Source of the DNA: Haliclystus octoradiatus
Taxonomy: Eukaryota > Cnidaria > Staurozoa > Stauromedusae > Haliclystidae
Direction of reading: 5' to 3'
Length of the DNA stretch: 64,000 nt
NCBI GenBank assembly: GCA_916610825.1
Contig: OU744446.1
Coordinates: 30,456,445-30,520,444 of the forward strand
How positions within the stretch are numbered: position 1 is the first letter of the stretch; each line of letters begins with the position of its first letter. The notes under the pieces are model-generated. The model was not told the DNA's origin. It ran no database searches and saw only the letters and a program-made list of their open reading frames with translations. The translations under genes were made by a program, and so were the position numbers. Below are positions 18,601-29,209 of the stretch, piece by piece.

Positions 18601-20478
18601 CGAAAACTTGACCTTCCTTTGAATGACCACTTCGCTTAAAATCATCATTATCATCAGTATCTGTAGTGACTCATATCATTGAATGGACCCTCAACTCAAA
18701 GGTAATTTGCCTATAATCATCAAGTACTGCAATGTCTGTAGCGACTCGTTACGAAAACTTGACCTTCCTTTGAATGACCACTTCGCTTAAAATCATCATT
18801 ATCATCAGTATCTGTAGTGACTCATATCATTTAATGAACCCTCAACTCAAAGGTCATTTGCCTATAATCATCAAGTACTGCAATGTCTGTAGCGACTTGT
18901 TACGAAAACTTGACCTTCCTTTGAATGACCACTTCGCTTAAAATCATCATTATCATCAGTATCTGTAGTGACTCATATCATTGAATGGACCCTCAACTCA
19001 AAGGTAATTTGCCTATAATCATCAAGTACTGCAATGTCTGTAGCGACTCGTTACGAAAACTTGACCTTCCTCTGAAAGACCACTTCGCTTAAAATCATCA
19101 TTATCATCAGTATCTGTAGTGACTCATATCATTGAATGGACCCTCAACTCAAAGGTAATTTGCCTATAATCATCAAGTACTGTGCAATGTCTGTAGCGAC
19201 TCGTTACGAAAACTTGACCTTCTTTTGAAAGACCACTTCGCTTAAAATCATCATTATCATCAGTATCTGTAGTGACTCATATCATTTAATGAACCCTCAA
19301 CTCAAAGGTCATTTGCCTATGTTCATCAAGTACTGTGCAATGTCTGTAGCGACTCGTTTCGAAAACTTGACGTTCCTCTGAAAGACTACTTTGCTTAAAA
19401 TCATCATTATCATCAGTATCTGTAGTGACTCATATCATTTAATGAACCCTCAACTCAAAGGTCATTTGCCTATAATCATCAAGTACTGCAATGTCTGTAG
19501 CGACTCGTTACGAAAACTTGACCTTCCTTTGAATGACCACTTCGCTTAAAATCATCATTATCATCAGTATCTGTAGTGACTTATATCATTGAATGGACCC
19601 TCAACTCAAAGGTAATTTGCCTATAATCATCAAGTACTGTGCAATGTCTGTAGCGACTCGTTACGAAAACTTGACGTTCCTCTGAAAGACCACTTCGCTT
19701 AAAATCATCATTATCATCAGTATCTGTAGTGACTCATATCATTTAATGAACCCTCAACTCAAAGGTCATTTGCCTATAATCATCAAGTAATGCAATGTCT
19801 GTAGCGACTCGTTACGAAAACTTGACGTTCCTCTGAAAGACCACTTCGCTTAAAATCATCATTATCATCAGTATCTGTAGTGACTCATATCATTGAATGG
19901 ACCCTCAACTCAAAGGTAATTTGCCTATAATCATCAAGTACTGCAATGTCTGTAGCGACTCGTTACGAAAACTTGACCTTCTTTTGAAAGACCACTTCGC
20001 TTAAAATCATCATTATCATCAGTATCTGTAGTGACTCATATCATTTAATGAACCCTCAACTCAAAGGTCATTTGCCTATGTTCATCAAGTACTGCAATGT
20101 CTGTAGTGACTCTTTACGAAAACTTGATTTTCCCCTGAAAGACCACTTCGCTTAAGATCATCATTATCAATAGTTTCTGTAATGACTCATCTCGTTGAAT
20201 TAACCCGCTACTCAAAGATATTTTGGCTATTATCATCAAAAACAGCAATATCTGTAGTGATTTGTGACGTAAAATTGAACATCTCTTGAAAGACCACTTG
20301 CCTAAAATCATCATTATCATCAGTGCCTGTAATGACTCATCTCGTTGAAGTAACCCGCTACTCAAAGATATTTTGGCTATTATCATCAGAAACAGCAATA
20401 TCTGTAGTGACTTGTGACGTATAATTGACCCTCTACTGAAAGACCACTTGTCTAAAATCATTGTTATAATCAGTGTAT
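15625..20478. repeat. Main satellite array: about 32 tandem units of 151 bp
   Basis: The unit length is 151 bp, measured between CAGTATCTG at 16686, 16837 and 16988; a few units are 1-2 bp longer (GTGCAATG). Each unit is itself a degenerate dimer. Half A runs CTGTAGTGACTCATATCA ... CTCAAAGGTCATTTGCC ... AATCATCA, and half B runs CTGTAGCGACTCGTTACG ... CTGAAAGACCACTT ... AATCATCA. The ancestral monomer was therefore about 75 bp. Distinct unit variants recur in order, such as the TTGCCTATGTTCATC form near 17345, 17953, 18107 and 19320. The last units (after about 20110) are diverged edge units. Short minus-strand open frames here are satellite translation, not genes. Confidence 0.93.
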
Positions 20479-21195
20479 CGTTGTAAATTTTGGAAAGGTT
20501 TTATTAGACTTCGATGGAATTTTTCTGTTAGAAGCCTGTTGAAACACTAGATCAACGCTTGTTATCGAACAAGGTCTTGAGTATTCGAACAGCGGTAAAA
20601 CGCTTTGTACTCACTGGAGGCCAACCAAAATAGAGCGGCGAAGAGAATACAAAGTGTTTTGCTGATTTTTTAAAGTCTAGACTTTGTTATTTTTCTATAG
20701 TGGGCACTCTTGTCATTTCGACATGATTTCTGACTTTCGAAGGAGCATTATTTCTAAAATATGGTATTTTTAACATTAAATAACTCAATTTATAGGAGTA
20801 CAAATTGAAAAATTATTGTTGCCATTCCTATTTATTTTGCATGGGCTACTTGATTCCGGAAATCATTTGTTGGTATCATGTGCACTTTAAAGATTTTTTC
20901 CTATAATTAATTATCAATATTATCCTTAATCAACAAGTGTTGATCAAAGTTCGCAACAAAATAGATCAGAGTTGAACCAACAAAATCTGATCCTTTGCTC
21001 AGGTCTCCATCAATATATTCTATTTCCTTGACAATTGATTCCTATAAATCTACTAATGCTTCCAAACATTGAATAACTATCAATTTGGTTGTCCTACAGT
21101 ACTATATTGATTTTTATCAACAGTCTTTACCTTCTTTTTATTGAAATTGTGTTCTGTAGGTATCTGTTCTAGCTGATTCTCATTGTGTATTCTAG
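20479..21195. other. P450 intron; one hairpin repeat near 20596-20661
   Basis: AAAACGCTTTGTA at about 20598 is the inverse of TACAAAGTGTTTT at about 20650, forming a stem of roughly 16 bp. Nothing else was recognised before the exon C acceptor. Confidence 0.4.
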
Positions 21196-21724
21196 CTGAT
21201 GTCAGGAAGTAAACCGTCACTTGAAGAAGAAAATCAACTAGAAAAATATGATGAAACTAAATATTGTTCAGTATCCCTATTGGATATGATGCTACTAGTA
21301 CAAGAGCAAGGACACAGCGCCGCTATGCCAGATACAAGAATTCGAGATAATGTATTCTCATTTTTGTTTGCTGGTCATGAAACAACTTCAACAACATTAA
21401 TGTGGACGTTGTACCTACTTGCACAGCATAAAGACATTCAAGAAAATGGATACCAAGACGCTTTAAGAATATTTGATGATTATGATGTACTGACTAAAGA
21501 TAATATTGATCAGCTAGAATATATTGATTGCATCATTAAAGAATCAATGCGATTATATCCAGCTGCGCCAATGGTAATGCGATGTGTTAACGAAGAAGAT
21601 TATCTTGGTGAATATCGTATACCAAAAGGTACTATTTTATTAATTGATCTGATCAGCATGCAAAGATCAGAAGATTTATGGGAAGATGCGAAAAGCTTTA
21701 AACCAGAAAGATTTTTTCAAAATG
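21196..21724 (+). CDS. Cytochrome P450, exon C (I-helix to PERF)
   Basis: The exon starts after the acceptor TATTCTAG; an in-frame TAG directly upstream rules out an earlier start in this frame. The donor is AATG|GTAAGA, leaving phase 1. The I-helix reads FLFAGHETTSTT, with the (A/G)Gx(E/D)T(T/S) proton-relay motif intact. The K-helix reads KESMRLYP with the ExxR pair intact, and FKPERF near the end is the PERF motif. This exon carries most of the catalytic core and has no stop or frameshift. Confidence 0.88.
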
Positions 21725-22833
21725 GTAAGATCTATCAAATCATATACTTTAATTTATTACTGCTCTATTCTCTTTATATTAGCCCATGCGAACAAATTTA
21801 CTGAGCTCATGAACTGTTCATGAATGTTATAGATTTTATGAACATTCATGAACTGCTCGGAAACTTCTTATAAAATATTCTCATCATATTATTGATTAAT
21901 TATCCTTATTTAATAAATGAATAAATGATTACTGTAAATAAGGAGTCCCCTAAGAAACAAGCTACACTGCATAAAGGATGACTTCCATCATTGTAGCTAG
22001 GCATGTAAATCTATCTAAGGTAAATTTTAGCTTATATGTTTCTATGATTAAAATATAATTCTATATCTAAAAGCTTCACCATTCTCATTAGAGCGGGAAA
22101 ATTGAACGGTGGGCTCTACTCGCTTAGAATCATGTGCGTGTTTATCGTTAGTATCATTTCTGTGCCTGAAACTTGAAATTTAAAGTCATACAGATGCTAT
22201 GACTGACATTGATCGTTGAATTTACGCTAAGCTTAATTCAAATTGAGCTCGTAGCGCCCGCTGGTCAATGGTGCTCCTTTAATTTATCTGAATTTTTTTT
22301 ACAGAATCTACTTTACTTCCGTTTTTCCTTAGTTTTTCTAGTTATTTCAAGTTGGATGTAGTATGTATAATATAGTATGAACCGTATTGGCTCCTATACT
22401 TTTTGGTGTATCGCGTAAGCCATCCATACATTTTTCCATAATGTTATTAATGAGACAGTTGGTTTAACCGGGGGTTTTAACAGATTTTTAAAAGATTAAG
22501 TTAAGTACAAGTTTTTATACTGAGAAAATATTTTTCTTCTACATAATCTAATGAATAAAATATTTTGTTTGGCATAAAACAGATTATTGATAATGAGATA
22601 AAAATTATAAATTTATGAATTTTATGAGTTAAACTAATTTTAGTCCTACAAAACTTTATACTTCGATTTTTCTCAAAAGTTGTTACGAAATTAGCAGAAA
22701 TCCTTAAGGAAAATGTGAGCATTCACATTTTTAAGTTCCATTAAGAAACATTCATTTGGCACCGTGAAGGCTATCCATTGTTTTTATTTCTCAAATTATT
22801 AAGTATGACCTCTATTTGTCTGTTACTTTCTAG
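21725..22833. other. Last P450 intron
   Basis: It contains a TTCATGAAC-rich stretch (about 21800-21875) like that at 2455-2590, and the MITE copy at 22087-22283. No extra exon was seen. Confidence 0.4.
22087..22283. repeat. MITE-like element, copy 1 (in P450 intron)
   Basis: A 197-bp segment homologous to 28291-28499. The right end reads CGCCCGCTGGTCAATGGTGC then TCCTTTAAT, the inverse of the left end of the other copy (ATTAAAGGGGCAAGATTGAC). Both carry an internal palindrome of the type TTGAATTTA.GCT ... TAATTCAA. It has no coding capacity and is a diverged, non-autonomous DNA element. Confidence 0.65.
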
Positions 22834-23063
22834 ATTCTGACGAATATAAGAAATCATCTGCATTTCGTTATTTTCCTTTTACTGCTGGGCCCAGAAGTTG
22901 CATTGGTCGACGATTTGCATTGATGGAAATGAAAGTAATTCTTTCTCTTCTACTAAAAAACTTTCATTTTGGTATCGATGGAGATCATCCACCGGTCGAG
23001 AGAAGACAAATGATAACAATGAAATCATCCCCAGAAATTACATTGAGGATATCAGTGAGATGA
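22834..23063 (+). CDS. Cytochrome P450, terminal exon (heme-binding loop)
   Basis: The exon starts after the acceptor TTTCTAG and completes an Asp codon begun in exon C. It reads [16 protein letters not shown], matching the FxxGxRxCxG signature whose Cys is the axial thiolate ligand of the heme iron. Helix L ([16 protein letters not shown]) follows. It ends at TGA (23061-23063) after [11 protein letters not shown], the typical short beta-sheet end of a P450. Confidence 0.88.
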
Positions 23064-24419
23064 TGCTTTTCAAATAGGTCTGTATCAACGCTTTGATCAA
23101 TCCAATTCTCTTTGAAATTTAATTCATAAAGTTAGAAATCTATGGAAAGGCTGATATTTTATTCCTTGTCTTCCAATAATTTTTTATGCATTTTATATGT
23201 GTAGTCTGATTTTTTTACAGTCGTACATTGATTTTATTTGAACCTCTTACTCCATTGTTCTTGTATAAATGATTACATCCGAATTTGAAGTTAAAAAGTA
23301 GCCCAATATTATTGATACCTTATTGGAACATTTTTCGTTCTTGCTCCAACATCATCAAGCTGTTAGTTTCCCCTTGCTCCCTAACCCCATATAAATACCT
23401 AATTCCATATAAATTACCCTGTCACATGGCAATAGAAAGAAAAAAATGGTGTAATAGCTTACATATACTGACATTCGATATATCAAAACGATATGTTGGT
23501 TTTATAAATTATTCATCTCTTTTTCTATCAGTGTAGTTTATACCAATTCATGGTTATAATGATTTCGTGTAACAAAAGATAAACGAACATAAGATAAGCG
23601 TAAGATAACATGGGAAGACGTACTGGTTATTAACTCATTTGTATGACCATTCATATTTTCTATAACTGACACATATCACGTTCAGCTAAGACTGAAACAT
23701 GTGAACTTCATTAGGTTGAAACTTGATCTTTTACATATAACATCATAATTTTACACTTTTAACATTAAATGCACACAGTTTTATATTATACAAACATACA
23801 AACGTGTTTCTATGGTGTTTACCAATAGTTCTAAATTACTTTTATGTGTCAATACAAATACTGATTAATTCTTTTCTTCACGATAATATATGATCAACGC
23901 AGAGCTTGTCACTTTTTTCAGGACATTTTTACTCTAGGTGCATTTTCTTTGAGAAAAACATACTACTGAGACTGCATTTTTTCCAACTTTCATAACATTT
24001 TTACAGCAACCTAAACCACCACGACATTACAAACATAATGGCATAGGACTTCTCACTAGACATTTCTTTAAAAGGTTTTGCAAGCATGCATCCCAATCAT
24101 GGTCGGATATCTGAACAAAGATCCTCCTGTTCCTCACCCACCTTAAAGGCAAGAGGAGTAGTCGCCCCTGCTAGTAGGTTCCCCTGCTCCAGCAACCCTG
24201 GTCAATATCAAGTAATTTAAGGTATATTTCAGAAAAACCTCGGGGCTTGTACTCAGGCTACAATGGAACAATGGAATCTATTCTCAGGCTAATTGGGGTA
24301 CATATTTTGACATGTTCTACTCTCGATGGTTCTTTTCGTTACAAGCAAGGGTATTAAATGCTCATATAATTATAATATAATTATAACAATAGTGGGATTT
24401 TTCCATACCAGCTCTTGGT
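23064..24419. other. P450 3' flank and intergenic, nothing recognised
   Basis: Presumed 3' UTR and spacer. No convincing ORF or repeat structure was found. Confidence 0.35.
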
Positions 24420-24429
24420 ATACTGCTCA

Positions 24430-24540
24430 ATGAAAATAATCTGAGCATTTATAGAATGAGAGTCAAAAATGAAAGATGCTAGAATTACGCCAATTACGTA
24501 ATTCTAGCATGTTTCATTTTTGACTTCTCATTCTATCTAA
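24430..24540. repeat. Head-to-head palindrome of the ribozyme-tail repeat
   Basis: The left arm 24452-24489 and right arm 24497-24535 are inverse copies with one indel and one mismatch (TAGAATGAGAGTCAAAAATG / CATTTTTGACTTCTCATTCT), with a 7-base loop. The left flank TGCTCAATG ... CTGAGCAT matches the tail that follows the hammerhead motifs at 29.1 and 42.7 kb. No hammerhead core remains at the centre. Confidence 0.7.
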
Positions 24541-25578
24541 TACTCATTAAGTATTTCAGGAACGGTAATACCGATTTGCATAATCCACCGGGTTCATTTT
24601 CTTAATTAATATTATTCTCGCTATAAATTTATAATTACTTTTGTATTTAATTTAATTTTGAAATATACGTCATACAACATTTCTGTTCAAAAATGTTGAA
24701 TGTGAAATGCTGAAAGCATTTTGAATTTACTGTAGATTCTTAGACCCAAATTGAACCGCATTCTGCATTTAATTTTGATTATCAAAATAAATTGTACTGT
24801 AATTGTAAGAGAGAGAGAGACATTCAGTTTCCCTGGCAATTTCTTAATATTTAGTAACTGCTAACAATTTGAAAAGTAAGAATATTTTTAAAAACAATTC
24901 TAGTGTCAAATTTGAAAACATGATTAAAAGGGTTTTCAAACTTACTGCAAATAAATATCAAGTTTTCTAAACATCACATTTAATTATAAAAACATTTGTA
25001 TATATAATACCTTGAGTAGGGTATGTTTCTTGGCTATACTGGTTAAGGCTAATTGCTCCCACATTGGGTATTTTTGATGTACATTGTGCTTGTCATATAT
25101 CTTTTTTGAATGTCATCGTGTTATCCGATCACGCAGTTTTACATCAAAAAGTATTCGCTCCCCTAAATCAACCAGGCCATTAATAGTCTTGTACATCATG
25201 ATAATATCAGCTAATTAATCAATATTTAGAAATGTTAAGTCAGTCTTCGTAACATAAATGTTTATTTAAACAGAATGAAGCAATTCAACGAGTATATTTT
25301 CCCTGTACTGATTCCAAAAGTTGTACGTCTTTAAGGATTCAAAATTACAAAGTCTGTTTCAAGAAAAAGGCGTACGTACAATGTATAATAGGTATGTATG
25401 GAAACAAGGAATAATTGAGTGTTGGCCTTCGATCATGTGGATTCACAATGCTTAGAGAGATTTAAATCACTTTTAACAGGAACCTCAAGGTGTCAAGCTA
25501 TATGCCCATATGTATGATAATTTTGAGATGTTTAATTTTCCACAAGAAATGACATTACATTTCTGAATTGCAATTTCT
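24541..25578. other. Intergenic, nothing recognised
   Basis: AT-rich spacer with a short GA run near 24810. No coding or structured feature was identified. Confidence 0.35.
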
Positions 25579-25990
25579 AGGTTTTTCTGCGTTCTGATTG
25601 GTCGAAAGAGCGTGCATTGAATCCTAGGGGAAAACATTGTTCCGAAAACAGGGGAAAGCCGCTAGCTTCAAAAAACTTGATCTGTGATAAAATGCAGAAA
25701 TTATAACTTTCCGATAACAATCCAATAAATATCTCAATTATGGCAACGATTTACAAAACGATATTTAGCTCAAGCTGTTTATGATTATTGAAAAGCGTGG
25801 TAAATGATTTATTGGTCGTGCAGCATGCAAATAAACGGTTGCAAATATTTGTATTCATTTTTACTTAACTCGAAAAAGTTGGGAGACACTCATGAAGCTA
25901 ACAATCACTCGCTCGGAGCTCGTGATTTTTTAGCGCTTCACCCGTGTCTTTCAACCTTTTCTCGTTTAGTAAATATGAGAGTAAAAATGG
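25579..25990. repeat. Dispersed repeat, copy 2, with the CTCGGAGCTCG palindrome
   Basis: A second, more diverged copy of the 3315-4040 repeat. It shares GATTGGTCGAAAGAGCGTGC near 25597 and the palindrome around CACTCGCTCGGAGCTCGTGA near 25907. Compared with copy 1 it lacks about 270 bases between the two parts, so copy 1 has gained or copy 2 has lost that stretch. Confidence 0.65.
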
Positions 25991-27457
25991 CATGTGTTTT
26001 ACGTCCCACAATCCAGAAAGGCAGAAAATAATGTAATTTATAAAAACAAGAAAAATAATAAACGTCCAAGGACTAAGCAGTTAACTTTGGTATGGGATAC
26101 CGCATCAAAAGCTTTGCTGAGACTATTACAATATCCTAGAAGATTTTCTATATTTGTAAAGCAATATCCATCATTGTAAACTACAAATAAATACCATTGA
26201 CAGTTAATTGGTATATAATGAGCATACTTTGAACATTGAATTTATTTAGCCCCTCCCAAATTTCGATCAAGTCAGTATCGAATATGAAGTGAACATTGAT
26301 TAATCAAAATATACTTTTATTGTTTCATCCCAAACGTGCTTGAGGCAAATGAGCTATAAACTTTAAAGATATTCAAATTTAGACCCCTAACTTTGATAAT
26401 TGATCTCGTTTAAATATTTGCACTGAGTTTAAATTATTGAAGAGAGACTATTAAGTGAAATTAAAAATCTTAAAAAGGTCATTAAATACCCCCCTTAAAC
26501 ACGCCTCCATTCATAATGAATTGTATGGATAGTTTTGTTTCATTTATCTTACGAAAGTACGAATTTTATAGATGATTTGACAAAACCTATCTTTACCTTT
26601 AGAATTAGAATATGAAATCTAGCCGGCCTGCGATTGGAGTGGAGGGCGGTGACGAACCCGGCGGTTGGCATACGGATTTTGATTGAATCGAATGCTTCAC
26701 CTGTTGATTTTCAACGGTGTAAACTGTAATGGATGGTTAAATAATGTCCCTCTCTAACTCGCATTATCTTACGATTGTCAACAAGACCAGCGAATTAAAT
26801 TTCTATATTCATAAAAAAGTTCTTCGATTTAATATCGGTTGATTACTTATGGGGGGCATCAAATAATATAGAGCATATGAAAAAGATAAGATCTTGAGAA
26901 ATAATATATTAGCTAAGAAGTTGTTTTTCCGGCGATCTGATAACATTTAAAAGATAAAATCATTCGCGTTGAAATGTAAATTATTCTCTTATTGACAATA
27001 TTAACCTTTAGACAAATGAACATCTACAGAATTAATATAATTCATCACATCTCGTACAATATATGCATATATAAAAACAACTATAGTAAAAAAGTTTGCA
27101 CCTTATAGTAAACATGATTTTCCAAACAACGTAATTTTATTACAATTTTTCAAGATTTTCAAAATATGTAAAATTAAAAATTAGGTTGATCATTAAAAGT
27201 AGCCTTTGAAAAGCATTTAAAAGTTTCCAATGTCTCACAAAAGAGTGTATTTGGACCAGCCTACGACACACCTTCGTATTGTAATGACTTTTTAAAATTA
27301 GCAAATTGCTTTCCAATTAGTATGTAGTTAAAAAAATCTATTCATAACCATTGTCTATAGAAAGCCATACAACTGGAAAATCAATAAAGTAGTTTCGTCT
27401 GGGGAAAACGAAATAGACAAAATAATGATGATAATGATTGTAGAAATAAAAAAAAAC
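25991..27457. other. Intergenic, nothing recognised
   Basis: Spacer downstream of the minus-strand DAN gene; its 3' UTR presumably lies in the last few hundred bases. No further feature could be supported. Confidence 0.35.
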
Positions 27458-27472
27458 TCAATTTTTATGATT

Positions 27473-27505
<33 letters not shown>

Positions 27506-27949
27506 GTTGTTATCATGTTGTTTTCCAGTATTCATTTTTCCATTTGTATAATACGATGGTATTGAACATGTATTAACTTGGCATTCACAATCTTCAATAA
27601 TGTGTACAGTTTTAAATCTGTATTTCTTCTCCCGTAGTGGACAATGAAGTAATACTTTTTTGGCAATTATTTTAGTTGGTCGACATACTGAGCATGCGTT
27701 GGTCCATTTCTTGTGATCGTTTTGAGGGTAGGTGATTGATGTACATAATCCACCACAGAATTTATTGGCAACGGGTACACGAGTACATCCATGGCGATTA
27801 ACATACGTTGTGATATTTCTGGCTTGACATGGTTCCATCATGGCTTGTCTTAATTCCTTTGTTGTTATTGATGTCGATTGTTTTGCATTGATAATGTTAT
27901 ATGTAGAAGCAACAATTAATATCAAATAAAATACCAACGAGTACATCAT
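27458..27949 (-). CDS. Secreted DAN-type cystine-knot protein (cerberus/gremlin-like)
   Basis: A 163-residue secreted protein. Residues 1-22 form a clear signal peptide (MMYSLVFYLILIVAS then NINA). A CT/DAN cystine-knot domain spans Cys41-Cys123, with cysteines at 41, 55, 65, 69, 86, 89, 103, 121 and 123 and one extra at 128. The signatures are GC at 54-55, NKFCGGLC at 62-69, ACSVC at 85-89 and DCEC at 120-123. The ACSVC spacing fits the DAN/cerberus/gremlin group better than bursicon. Family members bind and block BMP, Nodal or Wnt ligands outside the cell. NIT at 45-47 is a possible N-glycosylation site. The C-terminus is a run of about 11 Asp encoded by an ATC microsatellite, which is odd for the family. 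A possible 3' splice site (TTTTTCTAG) lies 12 bases before the ATG, so a 5'-UTR intron is likely. The exact subfamily is uncertain. Confidence 0.82.
27472..27505. repeat. ATC microsatellite inside a coding sequence
   Basis: About eleven CAT/ATC triplets encode the poly-Asp tail of the DAN-type protein on the minus strand. Confidence 0.9.
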
Positions 27950-28080
27950 GTTTTTTTTTATCCTAGAAAAATGAAAAGATATAATATTAATTCTTTTCTT
28001 GAGATTTTACTACAAATTAACCATTCTTTGTTACGCAATCGTAGATATATTCTATAATGGTTAGAATCTAGACATTTGCT

Positions 28081-28124
28081 TTTGCTGCTCAAAGTTTCAC
28101 GCCTACAATCAATCACCAGACAAT
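28081..28124 (-). ncRNA. Decayed hammerhead ribozyme copy
   Basis: The minus strand reads TTGT, then CTGGTGA (expected CTGANGA), a degenerate stem II, GAAAC, then TTTGAGC where the intact copies have AGTA. The core A6 is changed to G and the stem III U next to the cleavage site to C, so it should not cleave. Position and flanks match the other copies. Confidence 0.5.
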
Positions 28125-28290
28125 GTGTTGAAATGATTTATTGTGAAGACCAAATTACTAGATTGCATGATGACCACTTACATTTTTTATATATTTTATT
28201 CATTATATCTTATCTTATATCATTGTCTCGTGAAAACTAATTGGCAATTTTTTGTTTAAAACAGAAGCGTAAATAACAAACTAATTATTT

Positions 28291-28499
28291 ATTAAAGGGG
28301 CAAGATTGACCGGCGACCGCTGCGAGCACAAGTTGAATTTATGCTTAGCGTAATTCAACCGTCTCGCTTTGAAACTATTGTTCTACGCAGGCCTAATCTG
28401 TTATAAATTCATGTCAACAATGTACATTGTGTTATGAACAATAAACATGCACGTGATCCGAAGTGCGTAGCGCCTGCCGGTCATTTTTGCTCCTTTAAT
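28291..28499. repeat. MITE-like element, copy 2, with terminal inverted repeats
   Basis: A 209-bp element. Its left end, ATTAAAGGGGCAAGATTGAC followed by CGGC, is the inverse of its right end, GCCGGTCATTTTTGCTCCTT then TAAT. The internal stretch TTGAATTTATGCTTAGCG then TAATTCAA is self-complementary. It is homologous to 22087-22283. No transposase is present. Confidence 0.7.
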
Positions 28500-29095
28500 T
28501 AAAACTTTGTCTTATTAGATAGGATCGAATGCCAACATTTTAGAACCTTTGACGTAGTATTGAACATAATAATATACACTACATTATCAAGATACAATAA
28601 TCGCCGGTTAAACTATATTAGGCCTTACGATGTTATATTCCGACATAATTCTGACCGTTCCAACTATCGTTTTCGAATGGGCATTGTCATAAATATATTC
28701 CTATGTAACTGACTGAAATAATACAAATACTATGATGTTCATTGGTTTTTAAAATTCAAAGAATAACATCAGAATAGGCTAGATATAGGTCGATATATGC
28801 TCGAAACTCCAACAGACGCTATTTTTATGATGACAATACACGTAAAGCAAGCGTTATAAAACTTAAAATTACATAAAATATGTTTTTTGCATGTTGAAAA
28901 TGTGATAAATAGAACAGCAGAAAAACGCGGTTGCAAAATTTAACTTGGCCTATTCTATTTATAGATAGTTTAGAACAATCGTTCATCTTAGTATTTCAAT
29001 TCTCTATATACTCGTTTTTACAGGGAGCCTTTATAATAATAAATTAGAAAAATTGCTATACTGATTGTAAACTCAGATACACATATGTTCAGTGT
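28500..29095. other. Intergenic, nothing recognised
   Basis: AT-rich spacer between the MITE and the 29.1-kb ribozyme tail. No supported feature. Confidence 0.35.
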
Positions 29096-29165
29096 ATGAG
29101 AGTGCTCAATGTTGGATAAAACAGAGCATTATAGATTAAGAGACGAAGATGAGGCAAGCCTTTTT
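29096..29165 (-). repeat. Tail repeat downstream of the 29.2-kb hammerhead
   Basis: On the minus strand the hammerhead is followed by a segment containing CATCTTCGTCTC, TATAATGCTCTG and ATTGAGCACTCTC. The same order of words occurs after the 42.7-kb copy and in the palindromes at 24.4, 34.3 and 58.3 kb. Confidence 0.6.
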
Positions 29166-29209
29166 CCGTTACTCAAAGTTTCACGCGTTTAATTGCGATC
29201 TTCAGACGT
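29166..29209 (-). ncRNA. Hammerhead ribozyme (type I), core intact
   Basis: Minus strand: stem I ACGT, then CTGAAGA (fits CUGANGA), then U, stem II CGC/GCG around an 8-base loop, U, GAAAC, and stem III ACT/AGT closed by TTG. Cleavage is predicted after GUA. Stem I is completed by ACGG, giving three pairs with the outermost mismatched. All invariant core residues are present. Known members of this architecture lie in terminal repeats of Penelope-like elements. Position 10.1-11.1 is U-U, as in all copies here. Confidence 0.72.

Larger units (their letters stand above)
1307..23063 (+). other. Cytochrome P450 gene, span of the recognised exons (5' end outside window)
   Basis: This is the span of a P450 monooxygenase gene, a heme-thiolate enzyme normally anchored in the ER membrane that oxidises lipids or xenobiotics. 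Four exons are recognised (1307-1548, 4143-4439, 21196-21724, 22834-23063), giving about 431 residues. The usual length is near 500, so the membrane anchor and roughly the first 80-100 residues must be encoded upstream of the window. Junction phases agree: 0 after exon A, 0 after exon B and 1 after exon C. The 16.8-kb intron between exons B and C is swollen by a BEL/Pao element and a satellite array. The I-helix, K-helix, PERF and heme-loop motifs are all present and uninterrupted, so the gene looks functional. The helix-H region between exons B and C is short, so a small exon could be missing. The CYP family is not assigned; it looks like clan 4 or a relative. Confidence 0.85.

Noticed and set aside
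20114-20461. 115-residue minus-strand open frame
   Set aside because: It is translation of the edge satellite units; the protein repeats with the satellite period.
15625-20478. CRISPR-like or protein-coding tandem repeat
   Set aside because: The 151-bp units are head-to-tail with no unique spacers, and the genome is eukaryotic, so this is a satellite.
15625-20478. Hammerhead-like CTGATGA on the minus strand of every satellite unit
   Set aside because: No GAAA or stem III/cleavage site follows at the right place; the word is part of the ATCATCA-rich sequence.
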